Positions 32,210 through 35,450 of a DNA stretch of 35,450 nucleotides are shown piece by piece. Numbering within the stretch: position 1 is the first letter of the stretch; each line of letters opens with the position of its first letter. Position numbers and translations under genes: made by a program. This DNA is from Streptomyces muensis. Lineage in GTDB: Bacteria > Actinomycetota > Actinomycetes > Streptomycetales > Streptomycetaceae. Below the pieces are notes generated by a model. It did not search any database. It saw only the letters and a program-made list of their open reading frames with translations, and had not been told where the DNA came from. The stretch lies in the NCBI RefSeq assembly GCF_021474425.1, contig NZ_JAKEIP010000070.1, positions 1 to 35,450 on the forward strand. Reading direction: 5' to 3'.

Positions 32210-33105
32210 AAGCCGTCGTCTTCCACCGCACCGGCGACCCCGACGTCCTGGCCCTCGACGAGGTGCCCGAACTGCCCGTCGGACCGCGGGACATCCGCGT
32301 CACCGTCACCGCGGCCGCCGTGAACCCGGTCGACCTCAAGACCCGTTCCGGGTTCCTCACCCTGAACCTGACCTACCCGGCCGTCCCCGGCTGGGACGTC
32401 TCCGGCGTCGTCGCCGAGACCGGCGCCGAGGTCACCCGGTTCACCGTGGGCGACCAGGTCATCGGCATGGTCGCCCAGCCGGCCCACCGCTACGGCACGT
32501 ACGCCGAACAGGTCGTCGCCGACGCCCGCCTCTTCGCCCGCGCCCCGGGCGGAGTGCCGCTGGAGGAGGCCGCCGCGCTGCCGCTCGCCGGGCTCACCGC
32601 CGTCCAGACCCTCGCCAAGCTCACCCTGCCGGCCGGCGCGCCGGTCCTCGTCACCGGCGCCGCCGGCGCGGTCGGCCGGATCGCCGTCCAGCTGCTGCTG
32701 GCCGACGGTCACCCGGTCGACGCCCTGGCCAGGGCCGCCGACACCGAAGCCCTTCTCGCCCTCGGCGTCGGCACCGTCCACACCCGGCCCGAGGACCTCC
32801 CCGCCGCCGGCCACACCGCCGTCGTCGACACCGCGGGCGTGGCCGCCGCGATCCGTACCGTCGCTGACGGCGGCCAGTTCGTCGCCATCGACGACAACGA
32901 ACAGCCGGTACCCGAGCGGGGCATCACCCCCCGCAAGAGCTATGTCGACGAGAACGGCGACCAGCTCCAGACCCTGAGCGACCTGATCACCAGCGCCCTC
33001 CTCACGGTCCCCACCGGCCGCCGCCACCCCCTCGCCGAAGCCGCCCACGCGCACCGTGAGTTCGCCAAGGGTGGCCTGCGCGGGAAGGTCCTCCTGCAGC
33101 CGTGA
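32206..33105 (+). CDS. Zinc-free NADP-dependent MDR oxidoreductase (quinone-oxidoreductase-like)
   Basis: A 299-aa MDR protein. The N-terminal GroES-like domain starts MKAVVFHRTGDPDVL and includes AAAVNPVDLKTRSG. There is no zinc-binding Cys cluster. The nucleotide motif is VLVTGAAGAVGRIAVQLL (about residues 147-164). Such enzymes usually reduce activated C=C bonds or quinones with NADPH. An enone or unsaturated cyclitol (valienone-like) intermediate would be a sensible substrate, but this is inference. It overlaps the SDR by ATGA. Seventy bases with a hairpin separate it from the next gene, the only real gap in the operon. Confidence 0.87.
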   Translation: MKAVVFHRTGDPDVLALDEVPELPVGPRDIRVTVTAAAVNPVDLKTRSGFLTLNLTYPAVPGWDVSGVVAETGAEVTRFTVGDQVIGMVAQPAHRYGTYAEQVVADARLFARAPGGVPLEEAAALPLAGLTAVQTLAKLTLPAGAPVLVTGAAGAVGRIAVQLLLADGHPVDALARAADTEALLALGVGTVHTRPEDLPAAGHTAVVDTAGVAAAIRTVADGGQFVAIDDNEQPVPERGITPRKSYVDENGDQLQTLSDLITSALLTVPTGRRHPLAEAAHAHREFAKGGLRGKVLLQP

Positions 33106-33126
33106 CGTGCCCGTATCCCCGTCCCC

Positions 33127-33144
33127 GGGCGACCCAGGTCGCCC
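33127..33144 (+). terminator. Intercistronic hairpin in the cyclitol operon
   Basis: An 8-bp inverted repeat, GGGCGACC-CA-GGTCGCCC, lies in the 70-nt gap before the VOC gene. There is no T-tract. It may be an attenuator, a processing site or an mRNA stabiliser rather than a full terminator, since the downstream genes appear to belong to the same pathway. Confidence 0.45.
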
Positions 33145-33175
33145 CTCCGGCCCCGCACCCCGAAGGAACCCCCGT

Positions 33176-34033
33176 ATGAACACGGTCCCGGACGCCTCCC
33201 CGAACCCCGTCGCGGACACCCGCACGCCGGCCCACCGGATCACCGTGGCGGTGCCCGACGTCGCGGAGGCCACGGCCTTTCTCGCTGAGCTGGTCGGGCC
33301 CTCCGTCGTGGACCGGGACGGTGGGGCGGGGGTCGTCTCGTTCTCGGCCGGTGTCGAGGTGCGGCTCGTTCCCGCCGCGTCGGGCGAGACCCCGCCCCGC
33401 CTGGTCGACATCGGTACGAACCACCTGTGCTTCCGCGTCGGCGACATAGAGGCGGCCGTCGCCCATCTGGAGAAGCTGCCCGGTGTCGAGGTCCTCGGCG
33501 ACATCATCACGATTCCCGAGGGGCCGATCCGCGGGAACCGCTGGATCTACTTCCGTTCGCCGTGGGGCACCCTCTTCGAGCTGCAGCAGTGGCCCGACGT
33601 ACCCGGATACGCCGACAGCACCGAGGAGCGGCTCCACCACGGCCAGCGGCCGGCCGACGACGCGCCGCTGCCGACGCTGCTCGGCCTCGACCACACCGGC
33701 TACAGCGTCCAGAGCCTCGACGCCACCGTCGACCACCTGGTCACCCACCACCGGGCACGGGTCGTCCTGCGCACCGAGATCGCCGCCGACCGGGCCTTCA
33801 TGCGGCGCCAGTTCGGCCTCGACGTCGAGGGGACCTCGGCGATGGCCATGGTCGTCATCGATGACGCCCTCAACCTCGAACTCTTCGAGCACGGCATCTC
33901 CGGCCAGGAGCCGCCGCGCCCGCTGGACCGCCTCGGCGGCAACCTGCTCGAACTCCACGCCGCACCGGACCCGGCCGCCACCGCCCACCACGCCCCCTTC
34001 GGGCTCACCCTCCCCGGGCCGGTGACCACGTGA
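33176..34033 (+). CDS. Two-domain VOC-family protein, valiolone-epimerase-like
   Basis: This 285-aa protein contains two vicinal-oxygen-chelate (glyoxalase/bleomycin-resistance) modules. The first (about residues 19-142) includes GTNHLCFRVGDIEAAVAHLE and WGTLFELQQW. The second (about 162-265) includes LGLDHTGYSVQSLDATVDHL and LNLELFEH. Candidate metal ligands are the His in the NHLCF and LDHTGYS strands and the Glu in FELQQW and LELFEH. Two-module VOC proteins next to EEVS genes include CetB and ValD, epimerases of 2-epi-5-epi-valiolone, which makes this the best assignment by context. A dioxygenase or lyase of the same fold remains possible. ATG 33176 follows AAGGA. Confidence 0.75.
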   Translation: MNTVPDASPNPVADTRTPAHRITVAVPDVAEATAFLAELVGPSVVDRDGGAGVVSFSAGVEVRLVPAASGETPPRLVDIGTNHLCFRVGDIEAAVAHLEKLPGVEVLGDIITIPEGPIRGNRWIYFRSPWGTLFELQQWPDVPGYADSTEERLHHGQRPADDAPLPTLLGLDHTGYSVQSLDATVDHLVTHHRARVVLRTEIAADRAFMRRQFGLDVEGTSAMAMVVIDDALNLELFEHGISGQEPPRPLDRLGGNLLELHAAPDPAATAHHAPFGLTLPGPVTT

Positions 34034-34887
34034 AATTCGGTATCAACCTGCCCAACTTCGGCCCCCAGATGACCCCGGAGGGCATGCTCGACTGGACCCG
34101 TGAGGCCGAACGGCTCGGCTTCGACACCGTGCTGGTCTCCGACCACCTCGCCCTCACCGACGACGCCCACCGCCGCTCACCCGCCCCCTTCCACGAGAGC
34201 CTCGCCACGCTCTCCTGGCTGGCCGGGCAGACGCAGACCGTACGGCTCGGCGCGGGCGTACTGATCGCCTCCCACCGGCATCCGATCGCGCTCGCCCGGG
34301 CCACCGCCACCATCGACCAACTCAGCGGCGGCCGCCTCGTCGTCGGCTTCGGCGTCGGCTGGGCCCCGCGGGCCTTCGACGTGCTGGGCGTGGACTTCCA
34401 CCGGCGCGGCGCCCTCACCGACCACACCCTGGACGTCCTGGTCGAGGCCTGGACCTCCGACACCGTCACCTACCGCGGCCACCGGGTGCACACCGCACCC
34501 CGGCCCGTACAGGACCCGCACCCGCCGCTGTGGATCGGCGGCAACGGACCGCGCGCCCTGGAACGTGTCAACCGCGTCGGCACCGCCTGGCACCCGCTCC
34601 ACCCCGACCGCCGGCTGTGCGCCCGGGCGGCCGAAGTCCTCGCGGAAGGCAAGGAGTTCGCCCCGAGGATCTTCTTCCTGCCCACCACCACCCCGGCCGA
34701 CCCGAGCTCCCGGCCCCTCGGCTACGGCACCCCCGACCAGATCCGCGCCGACATCGCCTTCCTGCGTGACGCCGGCGCCGACCACGTGATCCTCGACACC
34801 GACCCCGGCGACCAGCGTCTGCGCAGGCACTGGAAGGAAGACCTCGAACTGATCCGGTTCGCCGCCCAGACCCTGGAGATCGGATGA
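34030..34887 (+). CDS. LLM-class (F420- or FMN-dependent) oxidoreductase
   Basis: A 285-aa luciferase-like TIM-barrel protein. It starts VKFGINLPNFGPQMTPEG and contains EAERLGFDTVLVSDHLAL (strand 2 and the DH of the family), RLGAGVLIASHRHPI, ATIDQLSGGRLVVGFGVGW and PPLWIGGNGPRALERV. This pattern is that of F420-dependent actinobacterial members, which oxidise alcohols or reduce enones. The GTG start overlaps the VOC stop and its own stop overlaps the HAD gene, so the three are one translational unit. The substrate is unknown; a ring redox step in the cyclitol pathway is likely. Confidence 0.87.
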   Translation: MKFGINLPNFGPQMTPEGMLDWTREAERLGFDTVLVSDHLALTDDAHRRSPAPFHESLATLSWLAGQTQTVRLGAGVLIASHRHPIALARATATIDQLSGGRLVVGFGVGWAPRAFDVLGVDFHRRGALTDHTLDVLVEAWTSDTVTYRGHRVHTAPRPVQDPHPPLWIGGNGPRALERVNRVGTAWHPLHPDRRLCARAAEVLAEGKEFAPRIFFLPTTTPADPSSRPLGYGTPDQIRADIAFLRDAGADHVILDTDPGDQRLRRHWKEDLELIRFAAQTLEIG

Positions 34888-35450
34888 CCTCGCCCCGCGC
34901 CGTGACGGCCGGCGCCCTGCTCTTCGACATGGACGGCACGCTGGTCGACTCGGCCGCCTCCATCGACCGTGTCTGGGGGGAGTTCGCCGCCCGTCACCGC
35001 CTCGACCCGGCCACCGTGCTCGCCGCGCTGCCCGGCCGCACCGCGCACGACATCGTCGCCGGGCTCCTCCCCGCGGCCGGCTTCGCGACCGTCACCGACG
35101 AGGTCGCCTGGATCCGGGCCCGCGAGGAGGCCACCGCCGACACCGTCACCGAGATCCCGGGCGCCCGCCGGCTGCTCACCGCCCTGCCCGCGCACACCTG
35201 GGCCGTCGTCACCTCCGCCTCCCGCACCATGATGGAACGCCGCCTCACCGCCGCCGCACTGCCCCTGCCCGCCGTCGCCGTCTGCGCCGACGACGTCCGG
35301 GCCGGCAAACCCGACCCCGAGGGCTTCCGCGCCGCCGCCCGGCTCCTCGGCGTGGACATCGCCGACTGCCTCCTCTTCGAGGACTCCGCCCCCGGCCTGC
35401 TCGCCGCCCACCGCTCCGGCGACGGGGGTGCCGCCGAACCGGCCCCGTAC
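34884..35450 (+). CDS. HAD-family phosphatase, 3' end cut by window edge
   Basis: The first 189 codons of a HAD-IA hydrolase. Motif I is LFDMDGTLVDS (nucleophile Asp15, acid/base Asp17). A helical cap follows to about residue 90, with motif II WAVVTSAS near 110-117, motif III Lys in AGKPDPEGF and motif IV LFEDSAPGL. The resemblance is to beta-phosphoglucomutase/sugar-phosphatase-like enzymes. It would remove phosphate from the cyclitol phosphate or an upstream sugar phosphate. ATG 34884 overlaps the previous stop. The reading frame is open to the last base, so the operon probably continues. Confidence 0.88.
   Translation, partial: MTSPRAVTAGALLFDMDGTLVDSAASIDRVWGEFAARHRLDPATVLAALPGRTAHDIVAGLLPAAGFATVTDEVAWIRAREEATADTVTEIPGARRLLTALPAHTWAVVTSASRTMMERRLTAAALPLPAVAVCADDVRAGKPDPEGFRAAARLLGVDIADCLLFEDSAPGLLAAHRSGDGGAAEPAPY

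Overview
The window is high-GC actinomycete DNA, almost certainly from a Streptomyces. The evidence is strong GC bias at third codon positions, GTG/TTG starts, four-base stop/start overlaps, and a core block of dgt, a ferredoxin-reductase-like flavoprotein, dnaG, an hrdA-type sigma factor, a heterodimeric ABC exporter and an FGGY kinase. From memory this order matches the hrdA/dnaG neighbourhood of S. coelicolor; I could not check that by alignment. Six copies of one intergenic repeat family typical of Streptomyces lie between genes in the core half.

Layout. Bases 1-808 carry a small anchored secreted protein and the start of a class F sortase. Bases 1257-5674 hold a secreted M4 metallopeptidase, a gamma-glutamylcyclotransferase-like protein and an assimilatory nitrate reductase with GlnR-like boxes upstream. 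Bases 6065-9728 are a tight three-gene operon: a stand-alone adenylation enzyme, a six-helix ferric-reductase-like membrane flavoprotein and a crotonase. The first two together have the domain order of fungal TmpL. Bases 9793-11581 hold a SanA-like DUF218 protein and a sirohydrochlorin chelatase. Bases 11729-23616 are the core block. Bases 23776-24182 hold two tRNA-Asn genes and one tRNA-Met(CAT) gene, followed by a decayed gene remnant.

From 24481 on the content is accessory: an ECF sigma factor with a SnoaL-like tail, a frameshifted DUF6069 membrane protein, and a TetR regulator divergent from a nine-gene operon that runs off the right edge.

That operon is the most interesting region. It starts with a sugar-phosphate cyclase of the 2-epi-5-epi-valiolone synthase type and contains a KASIII-like acyltransferase with an altered active site, an MFS exporter, a zinc alcohol dehydrogenase, an SDR, a zinc-free MDR oxidoreductase, a two-domain VOC protein resembling valiolone epimerases, an LLM (F420/FMN) oxidoreductase and a HAD phosphatase. 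Eight of the nine genes form two overlapping chains separated by one 70-nt gap. I read it as a C7-cyclitol natural-product pathway: the cyclase makes the ring, the VOC protein epimerises it, four oxidoreductases tailor it, the KASIII-like enzyme acylates it, the phosphatase removes phosphate, MFS exports it, and the TetR protein controls expression through palindromes in the divergent promoter region. No aminotransferase, cyclitol kinase or nucleotidyltransferase is visible up to the edge, so it is not an obvious acarbose- or validamycin-type cluster.
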